From: Bordetella parapertussis
GTDB taxonomy: Bacteria; Pseudomonadota; Gammaproteobacteria; Burkholderiales; Burkholderiaceae_A
NCBI GenBank assembly: GCA_945877235.1
Contig: CAMCRF010000008.1
Span: 39,158-103,157 of the forward strand
DNA: 64,000 nt
Direction of reading: 5' to 3'
Within the stretch, counting starts at the first letter, position 1; every line of letters starts with the position of its first letter. This document shows, piece after piece, positions 16,334 through 24,719 of the stretch. A program made the translations under genes and the position numbers. Below the pieces are notes generated by a model. It had not been told where the DNA came from. It did no database searches and was given only the letters and a program-made list of their open reading frames with translations.

Positions 16334-16621
16334 TCAGGCCAATGCTTTGGGGGCCTTGAGCAGGGCGACTTCTTGCAAAACCGCATTGCGGGCGTCATCC
16401 TCGATGGCAGCCTTGATAAAGCCTAAAACGTCTTCAACGCATTTGCCCGGTGTGTGGTCTCCCCCCTCAATGTAGGCAGCGACGTTTTCGCTGATAAAGC
16501 GATAAAACAGAGGGCCCAAGACGTACTGCTTGAAGTCCCAACCGTCCAAAGCTCCTCGGACATCGTTAGCGATTTGCTAGATCCGGCGTTGCAGTTCGGC
16601 GGGTTGTTGAGGGCTGGTCAT
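16334..16621 (-). pseudogene. hsdM: Broken type I restriction-modification methylase (hsdM) remnant
   Basis: Starting at the ATG at 16621, the frame reads MTSPQQPAELQRRI and then an in-frame TAG. Past the stop it continues QIANDVRGALDGWDFKQYVL and FYRFISEN, which is the conserved N-terminal domain of one HsdM subfamily. After YIEGGD the expected sequence is lost and only about 40 more residues follow before the stop at 16334. These end in VALLKAPKALA and probably represent the normal C-terminus joined by an internal deletion. The remnant thus has both a nonsense mutation (probably Trp to amber) and loss of the catalytic domain. Confidence 0.75.
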
Positions 16622-16668
16622 GCTTCTTTTCCTGCCGAATGTTTGTGTTGTTTGAATTCGTATTTTTT

Positions 16669-17067
16669 TCACTCCGGCGCGACCAATCGGACGGTCGGGA
16701 AATAATTCTTATAACGCCGAGTATCTCGGGTTAATACCGGCAACCCGCTGACGGCGGCGTGAGCACCAATAAAAAAATCCCCGAGCACATTACTTTTTAC
16801 ACCGCCACTGCGACGGTATTGCACAAATGCTTTTCCGGCCAAAAACAAGGCGGGCTTGGGTATCTCTAGCATGCGCAGCTCCATACTATCGAGCACATGG
16901 TCCAGAGCCTCGACCGTAGAAAACGTCAGCGACAGCTCAGAGTAGATGATCGGGTTGATGACCAGCCGGTGCACCTTGGACTGTGCCTGCAGCTGCGCCA
17001 TGGACCAGTCGACCCAGTCCCGATCGTTCTCCAGGAGATCTAAAAGAACGTTCGTGTCGACAAGCAT
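16669..17067 (-). CDS. vapC: PIN-domain toxin, VapC family
   Basis: This 132-residue predicted ribonuclease toxin begins MLVDTNVLLDLLEND, providing the first conserved acidic residue, and later shows the acidic cluster around LGDFFIGAHA and VLTRDTRRY. This is the PIN-domain pattern of VapC toxins, which cleave tRNA or rRNA. The start codon overlaps the stop of the upstream antitoxin gene, the usual coupling in vapBC pairs. It lies in the accessory strip beside tRNA-Thr. Confidence 0.88.
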   Translation of the reverse strand: MLVDTNVLLDLLENDRDWVDWSMAQLQAQSKVHRLVINPIIYSELSLTFSTVEALDHVLDSMELRMLEIPKPALFLAGKAFVQYRRSGGVKSNVLGDFFIGAHAAVSGLPVLTRDTRRYKNYFPTVRLVAPE

Positions 17068-17318
17068 TAGGCCATATTCCCTGCATCATCGCGCAGCAAG
17101 GCCATCAGGTCTTGGGTTCGCCACTGCACATCGGCCTTGCCTCGGGCGGCTTCGAACCGGTCAGGCTTGCGCTTGCCTGAGCCTTCTGCCTTGTGGATCA
17201 CAACCTCGCCGTCTTGGTTGACGGCAAAGTCCACTGGCATACCAGGCCTCAAGCCCAGTGCATCGCGGATCTGCTTGGGGATGGTGACTTGCCCCTTGAT
17301 GGTGAGCGTGGTCGACAT
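17067..17318 (-). CDS. vapB: AbrB/MazE-fold antitoxin, VapB family
   Basis: This 83-residue protein has an N-terminal SpoVT-AbrB DNA-binding fold (TLTIKGQVTIPKQIRDALGL) and a charged C-terminal segment likely to wrap the toxin. It precedes and overlaps vapC. AbrB-type antitoxins normally repress their own operon together with the toxin. AGGAGGC lies about 5 bases upstream of the ATG. Confidence 0.9.
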   Translation of the reverse strand: MSTTLTIKGQVTIPKQIRDALGLRPGMPVDFAVNQDGEVVIHKAEGSGKRKPDRFEAARGKADVQWRTQDLMALLRDDAGNMA

Positions 17319-17680
17319 GCAGCCTCCTGTGTTTTACTTTAGATTGCATGGTAATACTTCCTGCCATAACGGGCAATAGTGGCGCTGTGGGCAGCATTGC
17401 TGAGATCACCAAGCGCGAGGGGATGGAGAAGATGCGGGCGAACAAATTCATGAAAATGGTCCGGCTTGCGCACACGATGTGTGGAGGGCGTTGGCGTGTT
17501 GATCAGGCGCCCAACAGTCGGCGTGTGAGCAGCGACTGCATGTCTCGGCGGCCATCGGCAATCACAAACACCACCACGTCAGACAGCGGCTTGACCTTGC
17601 CAGCGGCCACTTCCTGCAAAACCTGCTTGAATGCTGGGTTCTTGGCAGATGACCACCAATGCACGGGGCAACAACGGACG
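17319..17680. other. Gene-poor stretch upstream of vapBC, possible remnant frame
   Basis: No recognisable gene lies in these 360 bases. The minus strand carries a 53-codon frame (17664-17503, GTG start) containing SSAKNPAFKQVLQEVAAGKV and DVVVFVIADGRRD, which looks protein-like but has no ribosome site and no family that I recognise. It may be the end of a decayed accessory gene. The part next to vapB should hold the vapBC promoter, but I see no strong hexamers. Confidence 0.35.
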
Positions 17681-17709
17681 AAAAAATGGCCTGAGAGGTT
17701 CAGGCCATT
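17681..17709 (-). terminator. Intrinsic terminator after tRNA-Thr
   Basis: On the minus strand, AATGGCCTGA pairs perfectly with TCAGGCCATT around a 5-base loop (stem 17709-17685). A run of six T follows (17686-17681). It lies 6 bases beyond the tRNA 3' end and would terminate the single-tRNA transcript. Confidence 0.88.
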
Positions 17710-17714
17710 GAATG

Positions 17715-17790
17715 TGGTGCCGGTGAAAGGAATCGAACCCTCGACCTTCGCATTACGAATGCGCTGCTCTACCGTCTGAGCTACACCGGC
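17715..17790 (-). tRNA. thrW: tRNA-Thr, anticodon CGU
   Basis: The minus strand folds into a complete 76-base tRNA including the encoded CCA (17717-17715). The acceptor stem is GCCGGTG/CACCGGC, the D-arm is AGCTCAGACGGTAGAGC, the anticodon loop is TTCGTAA with CGT as anticodon, and the T-arm contains GGTTCGATTCC. The sequence closely resembles E. coli thrW. The 3' end points towards the vapBC/hsdM accessory strip, as expected if the tRNA served as an integration site. Confidence 0.97.
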
Positions 17791-17799
17791 AACACACCC

Positions 17800-17805
17800 A
17801 TTCTA
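17800..17805 (-). promoter_or_regulatory. Candidate -10 hexamer of the tRNA-Thr promoter
   Basis: TAGAAT on the minus strand lies 9 bases before the tRNA 5' end, the right distance for transcription to begin just upstream. No convincing -35 hexamer is seen about 17 bases further up, a region that already belongs to the end of the GMC oxidoreductase gene. Confidence 0.4.
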
Positions 17806-17815
17806 TCAAAGCCCG

Positions 17816-19387
17816 TTAAATCTCCCGCTTCGACATCAGGGACACAATGTGATCAGCCTGCCGAAGAGCCAGCGCCACAATGGTCAGCGTGGGGTTCTCC
17901 GCCGCACCGGTGGTGAACTGGCTTCCATCGGAGATGAACAGGTTCTTGATGTCATGACTGCGGCCATAGGCATTCACCACACCATCCTCTGGCTTGGCGG
18001 CCATACGGCAGGTGCCCAGGTTGTGGGTGGAGGGATAAGGCGTCGTGGGGAAGAAGCGCGTGGCGCCGGCCGCCTCATAGACCGCCATGCCTCTTGCATA
18101 GGCGTGGTCCCGCATCTTGATGTCATTGGGGTGATCATCAAAATGAACGTTCGCCACCGGCAGGCCATGCTTGTCTTTGGCTTTGTCGTGCAGGGTGATC
18201 CGGTTGGTCGCCTGAGGCATGTCCTCACCCACCAGCCACATGCCGGCCATGTTTTCGTAGGCCTCCATGCCCGTGGTGAATTCCCGGCCCCATGAGCCCG
18301 GATCCAAGAAAGCCGCCATAAAGGGAACCCCGAGAGACAGCGTCTCCATCTCATAGCCCCCCACAAACCCGCGCTTCGGATCGTGCTTGGCTTCGTCCTG
18401 GATGATGCCGGCCATGGTGGTTCCGCGCCACATCTTCACGGGGCGATCGAAGCTGGCATAGACCGAGCCAGTCATGTGGCGCATATAGTTGCGGCCCACC
18501 TGGTCCGAGGAGTTGGCGAGGCCCTTGGAGAACTTGCCCGAAGCCGAGAGCAGCAGCAGCCTTGGGGTCTCAATGGAGTTGCCGGCAACCGCCACCACTC
18601 GGGCCTTCTGGCGCTGGGACTTCCCGTCCTTGTCATAGTAGACGACGCCTGTGACCTTGCCGCTGTTGTCGTGCTCGATCTTGTAGACATGACACTGGCT
18701 GCGCACTTCGAGGTTGCCCGTCTTCTCGCCCTTGGGCAGTTCGGCATAGAGCGTGGACCACTTTGCGCCGCTCTTACACCCCTGGAAACAGAATCCAATC
18801 TGCTGACAGGCTGCACGACCATCGCGTGGCTGGCTGTTAATCGCCATATTGCCGGTGTGCACCATGGAATAGCCGATCTTCTTGGCGCCATATTCCATGA
18901 CCTTGAAGTTGTTGTTGCCCGGCAGGCCTGGAATGCCATTCGTGCGCGTTACACCCATGCGGTCTTCGGCCATGGCGTACCAGGGCTCCATTTCCTTGAG
19001 GGTGACGGGCCAGTCCAGCAGGTTTGCGCCCTTCACCTCGCCATAGACACTCTTGGTCTTGAACTCATGTTCCTGAAACCGCAGCGAGGCACCCGCCCAG
19101 TGGGTGGTGGAGCCGCCCACTGACTTCACGATCCAGGCCGGCAGGTTGGCAAAATTACGCGAGACTCGCCAGGAGCCCGAGGTCATGCGCATATCGGTCC
19201 ATGCAAGCTGCCCGAATGACGCCCACTCGTCATTGATGAAATCTTCCATCTCGTGACGCGCACCGGCCTCAAGACACACCACCTTCACGCCCTTGAGGGC
19301 GAGCTGGGTGGCCAGAGTTCCGCCGCCAGCGCCCGATCCGACAATCACAACGACCGAGTCATCATCCATCCGAAATTTTGTAGTCAT
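17816..19387 (-). CDS. GMC-family FAD dehydrogenase, large subunit
   Basis: This 523-residue GMC oxidoreductase has an N-terminal FAD-binding VVIVGSGAGGGTLA and EAGARHE, a GSTTHWAG block, and a C-terminal STHNLGTCRMA and SDGSQFTTGAAENPTLT carrying the catalytic His/Asn-type region. It resembles the large subunits of gluconate-2- or sorbitol-type dehydrogenases. There is no Tat signal of its own, so export by hitch-hiking on the Tat-signalled small subunit encoded upstream is likely. The substrate is probably a sugar or polyol but cannot be read from the sequence. It is the last gene of a five-gene operon. Confidence 0.88.
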   Translation of the reverse strand: MTTKFRMDDDSVVVIVGSGAGGGTLATQLALKGVKVVCLEAGARHEMEDFINDEWASFGQLAWTDMRMTSGSWRVSRNFANLPAWIVKSVGGSTTHWAGASLRFQEHEFKTKSVYGEVKGANLLDWPVTLKEMEPWYAMAEDRMGVTRTNGIPGLPGNNNFKVMEYGAKKIGYSMVHTGNMAINSQPRDGRAACQQIGFCFQGCKSGAKWSTLYAELPKGEKTGNLEVRSQCHVYKIEHDNSGKVTGVVYYDKDGKSQRQKARVVAVAGNSIETPRLLLLSASGKFSKGLANSSDQVGRNYMRHMTGSVYASFDRPVKMWRGTTMAGIIQDEAKHDPKRGFVGGYEMETLSLGVPFMAAFLDPGSWGREFTTGMEAYENMAGMWLVGEDMPQATNRITLHDKAKDKHGLPVANVHFDDHPNDIKMRDHAYARGMAVYEAAGATRFFPTTPYPSTHNLGTCRMAAKPEDGVVNAYGRSHDIKNLFISDGSQFTTGAAENPTLTIVALALRQADHIVSLMSKREI

Positions 19388-19406
19388 TTTTGTTCTCCCC
19401 TCGTGC

Positions 19407-19949
19407 TCAGAGCCAGGTCAGATCGTTGAAGCCACGGTTGATATAGCCACCCTTGGAGGCACTCTCGCCCTCATAGCCAAAGACCGGCCAGACCTCCTTT
19501 TGGTTGTAGAGGCTCACCACCAGGTCTCCGCGAATCGCTTGGAAAAAAGGAGTTTTCTCAACAGCCTTCAAGATCTTTACCCGATCAATTTCCCAGCCTA
19601 CCGACTCGTAGTGAGCACGCTGGTGAGCTTTCTTTGCGCGACCATTGAGGTCGGCAACCCCTTTCTCCAACATGGCCTTAAACTTCGCATCCCCCGCTGC
19701 TTTCGCGTCCATTCCCTTGATCGCCACGGCGTAATACTTGGTGGCAATACGGTCGTGTGGATAAATGTCGCGCGCTAACTGAATGAGTGTGCGTGCGGTT
19801 TCGGGCTTGAGCGCCTTGAGCTCAAGCGCCCAAGCCTCCGAGCTGTTCATCAAGGCGCCTGCCGAAACGACCACCGACGCGGCCACGCTGGCGCGTATGA
19901 ACTCCCGCCGAGCGGGCTTCTGTGGCGTAAAGCGAATCACTTGCTCCAT
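19407..19949 (-). CDS. Gluconate 2-dehydrogenase subunit 3-like protein with Tat signal
   Basis: The 180-residue protein begins with a twin-arginine signal (ARREFIRASVAASVVVSAG, then SSEAWAL) and continues as a small helical subunit of the gluconate-2-dehydrogenase gamma type. Such subunits are exported through Tat and are needed for maturation and export of the GMC partner. The GMC gene follows after 19 bases, and AGGAGAC stands 5 bases before the ATG. Periplasmic localisation of the complex is inferred. Confidence 0.83.
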   Translation of the reverse strand: MEQVIRFTPQKPARREFIRASVAASVVVSAGALMNSSEAWALELKALKPETARTLIQLARDIYPHDRIATKYYAVAIKGMDAKAAGDAKFKAMLEKGVADLNGRAKKAHQRAHYESVGWEIDRVKILKAVEKTPFFQAIRGDLVVSLYNQKEVWPVFGYEGESASKGGYINRGFNDLTWL

Positions 19950-19984
19950 GGTTGTCTCCTGTTTTTTGAATGGATAACGCTGTG

Positions 19985-20380
19985 CTACCGGTAATGCCCG
20001 TGACGCTCCAGGACTTCGATCTTGTAGCCGTCTGGGTCCGTCACAAAAAAGAATCGTGCTGCAAGCTCGCCTTGATAGTTCATAGCCTTGATGTCGCCAA
20101 GGGTCATGCCGAGCGCCGACATCCGGCCATGCTCCGCTGCCAGCTCATCAACACAGACTGCGAGATGCCCGTAGGCGCTACCTTGCTCGTAGGGCTCTGC
20201 TCGTCCCTTGTTCTCGGTCAACTCAAGCTCAAAGTCATTCTCGTCATTGCGCAGATAGGTGAGTTTGAAAGTCTCGTAATCCAGAACATGCACGGGCTTG
20301 AGTCCAAATGCCTTTTGGTAGAAGTCCACCGAACGCTCGGTGTTCATGACGCGGATCATGGTGTGAATTGCCTTGGCCAA
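19985..20380 (-). CDS. Glyoxalase-fold (VOC) protein within the dehydrogenase operon
   Basis: This 131-residue protein is related to glyoxalase I: KAIHTMIRVMNTERSVDFY, a metal ligand in FELELTEN, YGHLAVCVDE and YKIEVLERHGHY. All four expected metal-ligand positions (His, Glu, His, Glu) appear present. I place the start at the TTG at 20380, because AAGGAG lies exactly 7 bases upstream. The longer frame lacks such support and runs into the cytochrome gene. Whether it is a second glyoxalase I or handles a product of the dehydrogenase is open. It differs clearly from gloA at 7.7 kb. Confidence 0.8.
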   Translation of the reverse strand: MAKAIHTMIRVMNTERSVDFYQKAFGLKPVHVLDYETFKLTYLRNDENDFELELTENKGRAEPYEQGSAYGHLAVCVDELAAEHGRMSALGMTLGDIKAMNYQGELAARFFFVTDPDGYKIEVLERHGHYR

Positions 20381-20393
20381 ATGCCTGCTCCTT

Positions 20394-20771
20394 TTATTTG
20401 AGTGAAGTGAGATATTCGATAACCAGTGCACGCCGCTCCGGGCTTCGCATGGCATAGCCCATGGTGTTTCCTGGCACCAGCGCCTGTGGGTCTTCAAGCC
20501 ACCGATCAAGGGTCTTTGCGTCCCAGGTGAGATTGGCCTTTGAGAGCGCTGCGGAGTAGACATAACCCTCGACACTTCCAGAGGGGCGCCCAATGACTCC
20601 CCTGAGCATAGGCCCCGATTTCTTGGGCTCTTGTGCGCTCACTGCATGACAAATCGAGCAGGCCTTCTCAAAGAAGACTCTGCCCTCTTGGCTTGCGAGG
20701 ACCGCGCTTGAGATAAGGCTTGAGGCAAGGAGGACAACAGCGCCACCCCCCCTGCTTACCCACCGGCTCAT
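20394..20771 (-). CDS. Class I c-type cytochrome
   Basis: The 125-residue protein has an N-terminal signal peptide (hydrophobic stretch ending VLASQ), a single haem-binding CSICH motif at about residue 38, and a likely axial methionine in NTMGYAM. This is the cytochrome c2/c550 type. Located in the same operon, it is the probable electron acceptor of the GMC dehydrogenase. Its ATG overlaps the stop of the RHH gene (ATGA). Confidence 0.88.
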   Translation of the reverse strand: MSRWVSRGGGAVVLLASSLISSAVLASQEGRVFFEKACSICHAVSAQEPKKSGPMLRGVIGRPSGSVEGYVYSAALSKANLTWDAKTLDRWLEDPQALVPGNTMGYAMRSPERRALVIEYLTSLK

Positions 20772-21124
20772 TGACGAGTCGCGCGATTGATCGCGCCCAT
20801 GTCCGAGGCGTGGAAAGATTCGGAGGAGTGCTCAATGTCCTCGGATGCGACCGCTCCTCCCTGCAACTTTCGGTTCAAATACCGCAGGCAGGTGACCCTC
20901 AGGAACGAGGCAAAATTTGGCGTCTCACCGTTGGCATGCATCACCTCGCGGTGCAGCGTGGAAATCAGCGCATTCGTGGAGCTGGCCTCGTCCTCGGCAA
21001 TACGGGCCAGAATCTCCCACACAAAATTCTCTAAGCGAATGCTCGTCACGACCCCGTCAATGCGGACCGTGCGCGTGCGGGACTCATACAGAATTGGATC
21101 GGCTTTTGCGTAAAACTCACACAT
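20768..21124 (-). CDS. Ribbon-helix-helix domain protein (RHH_4-like)
   Basis: In this 118-residue protein, residues 20-75 (RTVRIDGVVTSIRLENFVWEIL, then SSTNALISTLH) fit the RHH_4 family, and SFLRVTCLRYL follows. It could be the transcriptional regulator of the operon that it heads, since RHH proteins often autoregulate, but members of this family have also been found without proven DNA binding. AGGGGAA lies 8 bases upstream of the ATG. Confidence 0.72.
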   Translation of the reverse strand: MCEFYAKADPILYESRTRTVRIDGVVTSIRLENFVWEILARIAEDEASSTNALISTLHREVMHANGETPNFASFLRVTCLRYLNRKLQGGAVASEDIEHSSESFHASDMGAINRATRQ

Positions 21125-21245
21125 CGAAGAATTCCCCTTTTTTGTGTTGAGGAGGGGTTGAATGTGTGAAGCATTGTTCTGTGATTGAAGTCTCTACCGG
21201 TAATAGTGGGTTACATACCCGAGTAATCCCTGACCTCGTTAGCAT

Positions 21246-22025
21246 GTGCACATGCAAAAGATTCCTACGTCTCGCATTGTCGCTAGCATGCCCGGCAGCC
21301 TCCCCATGGGGGGTGCGCAGCCCAACACGCCCATCTACGCGTTCGACGAGGCATTGTTTCGGCCCGAGGAGCTCGTACCGCCATCAATCGCCCCATCGCG
21401 CACTGACCTCGCGCTCGACGGTCAACTTGCCTTTGTCATCACTGGCGTGCTGACGCGTGCGCAATGCCAACGCATTGTGCTGGCCACCGAGGCTTTGGGA
21501 TATTCAGCTGCAGCACCAGGCATTGCCACGCCGCCGGGCATGCGAATGAACGAGTCCGTGCACTGGATTGCAGATGCACACCTCATGGCATGCATAGCGG
21601 CCCGTGTCATTCCGTTGGTACCACCCACCATCGACGGCCGCCGAGTCCAAGCGCGCCTGAGCCAACGGCTCAACATGTATCGGTACCACCCCGGGGATCA
21701 GTTCCGATTTCATATCGACGGTGATTGGCCCGGCTACGGCCTGGACGACCGGGGCCAACGCATGGTGGAGTGGAGTGATGCGCGTTCAGCGCTGTCGATG
21801 CTGCTTTACTTAAACGACGCTCGCGACGGACTTGAAGGCGGTGCGACCCGGCTGCACAGCCGGCTAGGCGCCGTTGTAGATGTCAACCCGGTGGCGGGTG
21901 ACGCGCTCTTCTTTCGCCATGGTTTCTCCCTGGACTCCGTTCAGCACGAGGGCTTACCCGTGAAGGCCGGAATCAAGCACCTGGCAAGAATCAATGTGAT
22001 GTACGAGGAGCCCGCCGCGGGTTAG
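21246..22025 (+). CDS. 2-oxoglutarate/Fe(II) dioxygenase, prolyl-4-hydroxylase-like
   Basis: The 259-residue protein has the double-stranded beta-helix iron site: HxD in FRFHIDGDW (about residue 158) and a distal histidine in SVQHEGLPV, followed by a 2-oxoglutarate-binding basic residue. An N-terminal portion of about 50 residues has no recognisable domain. The substrate is unknown. An ATG at 21252, two codons in, is an alternative start. It is transcribed divergently from the dehydrogenase operon; the 120-bp gap should hold both promoters but shows no operator that I recognise. Its end overlaps ispH by four bases. Confidence 0.8.
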   Translation: MHMQKIPTSRIVASMPGSLPMGGAQPNTPIYAFDEALFRPEELVPPSIAPSRTDLALDGQLAFVITGVLTRAQCQRIVLATEALGYSAAAPGIATPPGMRMNESVHWIADAHLMACIAARVIPLVPPTIDGRRVQARLSQRLNMYRYHPGDQFRFHIDGDWPGYGLDDRGQRMVEWSDARSALSMLLYLNDARDGLEGGATRLHSRLGAVVDVNPVAGDALFFRHGFSLDSVQHEGLPVKAGIKHLARINVMYEEPAAG

Positions 22026-22957
22026 CTCAACCCCTTAGGCAGCGGGAACCGAATATGCTCCTCGGCGCCAGGCAACCGGCGCACCGCCCCAGCACCCAGA
22101 CCCTTCACAGCCTGAACCAAGCCCTGAACCAAGGCCTCCGGTGCCGAGGCACCCGCGGTAATGCCCACGCGAGACTTCCCCGCCAACCAGTTGGCGTCAA
22201 GCTCAGAGGCGTCATTCAAGAGATACGCGGGAACCCCATGGCGCTCTGCAACTTCACGCAGTCGATTGCTGTTTGAGCTTGAGCGGCTCCCCACCACCAG
22301 CACCACGTCGACCTGCCCACTCATGAGCTTCACCGCATCCTGTCGGTTCTGTGTGGCGTAGCAGATGTCACTGAACTTGGGGCTGCGAATGTTTGGGAAG
22401 CGCGCCTTGAGCGCATCGACCACCACCTTGGTGTCGTCCATCGACAACGTGGTCTGCGAGACATAGGCCAAGCGATCGGGTTTGGTGACTTCAAGCGTCT
22501 GTACTTGCTGCTCGTCCTCAACCAAATAAATTCCTGAGTCGAGCTGACCCATCGTGCCCTCAGTCTCAGGGTGGCGGGCATGACCAATCATCACAATCTC
22601 ATAGCCCTCTGCTGCCAGCTTTCGCACTTCGACATGCACCTTGGTGACCAGGGGGCAGGTGGCGTCGAAGACATCAAGCTCGCGCTCTACTGCGTGCGCT
22701 CGGACCTTGCGGGACACCCCGTGTGCACTCATGATCACGCGGGCACCCACGGGAACCTCCTCGAGGTCTTCAATGAAGACGGCGCCCTTTTCGCGCAGCT
22801 CACGCACGACATGGTCGTTGTGCACAATCTCATGACGCACATAGACCGGCGCACCAAACTTATCGAGCGCCCGCTCCACGATCTCAATGGCCCGATCAAC
22901 ACCTGCGCAGAATCCGCGCGGCTCGGCCATCACAATTTCAGATGCGGTCTCTGCCAT
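22022..22957 (-). CDS. ispH: 4-hydroxy-3-methylbut-2-enyl diphosphate reductase
   Basis: This 311-residue [4Fe-4S] enzyme makes IPP and DMAPP in the last step of the MEP pathway. The three cluster cysteines lie in [24 protein letters not shown] and [10 protein letters not shown], and the substrate motif [10 protein letters not shown] is present. It starts two bases after fkpB, the common fkpB-ispH pairing in proteobacteria. The pathway supplies the carotenoid and bacteriochlorophyll side chains needed by the phototrophy genes. Confidence 0.97.
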   Translation of the reverse strand: MAETASEIVMAEPRGFCAGVDRAIEIVERALDKFGAPVYVRHEIVHNDHVVRELREKGAVFIEDLEEVPVGARVIMSAHGVSRKVRAHAVERELDVFDATCPLVTKVHVEVRKLAAEGYEIVMIGHARHPETEGTMGQLDSGIYLVEDEQQVQTLEVTKPDRLAYVSQTTLSMDDTKVVVDALKARFPNIRSPKFSDICYATQNRQDAVKLMSGQVDVVLVVGSRSSSNSNRLREVAERHGVPAYLLNDASELDANWLAGKSRVGITAGASAPEALVQGLVQAVKGLGAGAVRRLPGAEEHIRFPLPKGLS

Positions 22958-22959
22958 GA

Positions 22960-23394
22960 CTAGAGGACTCCAATAATCTGTACTCGGAAGTCTAAGGGTA
23001 CCCCCGCCAAGGGGTGATTGAAGTCGAAGATCGCCTCATCGCCATCCCACCCTTTGAACACGCCCGCAAAGCGCCCGCCATCGGGACTGGGAAACTCAAT
23101 CAGATCCCCAGGCTCGAGGGGGTCGGCGGGATCTGCATGTGCGTCCATGAGTGATTTGGCCAAACGTTGAACCAGCTCCGGATTTCGAGGACCAAATGCA
23201 TCGTCTGGTCCCAGCCTGTAGGAGCGTTCCTCGCCCTCGCGAAGTGCAAGCAGACAACGCTCCAAGCCCTCCGAGAACTGTCCGAGGCCCATCTGTAAGG
23301 TTGCGGGCTTGTCATCAAAGGTGCTCAGAACAACCTGCCCATCGTCGAGCGCGAGGCTGTAGTGGAAGGTGACGTGGGAGTTCACATGAATCAT
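22960..23394 (-). CDS. fkpB: FKBP-type peptidyl-prolyl isomerase, FkpB/SlpA type
   Basis: This 144-residue SlyD-like FKBP has the N-terminal [15 protein letters not shown] block, an inserted IF domain ([20 protein letters not shown]) and the return strand [16 protein letters not shown]. It lacks a signal peptide and is cytoplasmic. It is co-transcribed with ispH. Divergent radC lies 106 bp upstream. Confidence 0.93.
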   Translation of the reverse strand: MIHVNSHVTFHYSLALDDGQVVLSTFDDKPATLQMGLGQFSEGLERCLLALREGEERSYRLGPDDAFGPRNPELVQRLAKSLMDAHADPADPLEPGDLIEFPSPDGGRFAGVFKGWDGDEAIFDFNHPLAGVPLDFRVQIIGVL

Positions 23395-23500
23395 GTCTGG
23401 AGCATCCTTCTAGGGGGCTAATCGTCCTGGACTAAGAGAGCCGGGGGGCTGTGCGGCAGCGGGCCGAGCGAGTCTCGAGCATTTTAAGCGAGGCAAGCCT

Positions 23501-24166
23501 ATGCACACCGAAATTGGCCCCAGAGAAAAAATGTCCCGTTGGGGCGCAGCACAGCTGAGTGACGCTGAGCTCTTGGCAGTGCTCTTTCAAACAGGTCGAC
23601 CGGGCGAGAATCATCTCCAACAGGCCCAGCGGCTGATTGGGGTGTTCGGGAATCTGAGCTCTCTCATGCGAGCGCCCCAGGGTCAACTACTGGCGCAGCG
23701 TGGAATTGGCCCAGCGCGAGCAAGCCTCATCATGGCTTTCCGAGAACTGACTCGGCGCATCACGGGCGCACTGCCCAGAGGGGCCCACATTCAACGACCC
23801 GCCGACCTTCGGCCCTGGATCGTTGAGGAGGTCGGTGGGCTCAACCACGAGGCCTTTGGGGTGGCCTTCTTAGACACCCACCAGCGACTGATCGCCATCG
23901 AGATCCTCTTTCGGGGATCACTAACACAGACCAGCGTGTACCCACGGTCGATCGCCAGCCGAGCCTTACAACACAATGCAGGTCGATTGGTACTCTTTCA
24001 CAATCACCCATCCGGAGAACCCAGCGCCAGCCGAGCAGACATCCAATTGACGCAGCGGCTTCAAGACCTTTTTTCACATCTCGAAATAACAATCTGGGAG
24101 CATCTGGTGGTCGCTGATGGAGAGGTCTACGGTATTCTGCAGCCGAGCATCAGAGACTTGATTTAG
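23501..24166 (+). CDS. radC: RadC/MPN-domain protein
   Basis: The 221-residue protein has an N-terminal helix-hairpin-helix segment (about residues 40-75, RGIGPARASLI) and a C-terminal JAMM/MPN metal site, HNHPSGEPSASRAD, with an upstream glutamate. This is the RadC family, widespread but of unsettled function despite its historical link to DNA repair. The start MHTEIGPREKMSRWGA fits the family N-terminus (RPREKL). Confidence 0.93.
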   Translation: MHTEIGPREKMSRWGAAQLSDAELLAVLFQTGRPGENHLQQAQRLIGVFGNLSSLMRAPQGQLLAQRGIGPARASLIMAFRELTRRITGALPRGAHIQRPADLRPWIVEEVGGLNHEAFGVAFLDTHQRLIAIEILFRGSLTQTSVYPRSIASRALQHNAGRLVLFHNHPSGEPSASRADIQLTQRLQDLFSHLEITIWEHLVVADGEVYGILQPSIRDLI

Positions 24167-24240
24167 GCTGGCTGGCCGGCTAAACTCTTGGATTACCCGT
24201 CGCTACCGCGACATTTGTTTCGATAAAAAGGATTACAGCC

Positions 24241-24474
24241 ATGGCACGTGTATGCCAAGTGACCGGCAAAAAGCCCATGGTGGGGAACAACGTTTCTCAC
24301 GCCAACAACAAGACCAAGCGTCGCTTCTTGCCAAATCTGCACTATCGCCGATTCTGGGTCGAGAGCGAGGGCCGTTGGGTTCGTCTGCGGGTGTCTAATG
24401 CAGCCGTACGGACCATCACTAAAAACGGCATTGAGTCGGTGCTCGCTGACCTGCGCGCCCGCGGTCAGGCTTAA
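24241..24474 (+). CDS. rpmB: 50S ribosomal protein L28
   Basis: The 77-residue protein has the typical N-terminus [33 protein letters not shown] precedes the ATG. It is paired with rpmG 11 bases downstream, as in most proteobacteria. No zinc-type cysteine cluster is seen apart from the single Cys. Confidence 0.98.
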   Translation: MARVCQVTGKKPMVGNNVSHANNKTKRRFLPNLHYRRFWVESEGRWVRLRVSNAAVRTITKNGIESVLADLRARGQA

Positions 24475-24485
24475 GGAGAAACAGC

Positions 24486-24653
24486 ATGGCAAAAGCCGGA
24501 CGCGAAAAGATTAAGTTGGAGTCCACCGCTGGCACGGGGCACTTCTACACCACCACCAAGAACAAAAAAACCATGCCCGAGAAAATGGAGATCAAGAAAT
24601 TCGATCCCAAAGCACGCAAGCATGTCATGTACAAAGAGGCCAAGATCAAGTAA
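24486..24653 (+). CDS. rpmG: 50S ribosomal protein L33
   Basis: A 55-residue frame ([20 protein letters not shown], ending YKEAKIK) has the FYTTTKNKK and [11 protein letters not shown] blocks of L33. It lacks the four-cysteine zinc site of the C+ form and so is the zinc-independent type. AAGGAG stands upstream of the ATG. It is the last gene of the rpmBG transcript. Confidence 0.97.
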   Translation: MAKAGREKIKLESTAGTGHFYTTTKNKKTMPEKMEIKKFDPKARKHVMYKEAKIK

Positions 24654-24678
24654 GGCGCTCCTGTACCTCCGTTGTCCT

Positions 24679-24705
24679 AAAGCCCCGCCACCGCGGGGCT
24701 TTTCA
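24679..24705 (+). terminator. Intrinsic terminator after rpmBG
   Basis: AAAGCCCCGC and GCGGGGCTTT form a strong G+C-rich hairpin with a short CAC loop, followed by further T residues. The flanking A and T runs make it potentially bidirectional, so it could also serve the convergent ZIP gene. Confidence 0.9.
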
Positions 24706-24719
24706 TTTTCAGTGACCGA

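Noticed and set aside
16334..16549. Intact 71-residue hypothetical gene
   Set aside because: The sequence upstream of its first start codon continues the HsdM homology through a TAG, so it is part of a pseudogene.
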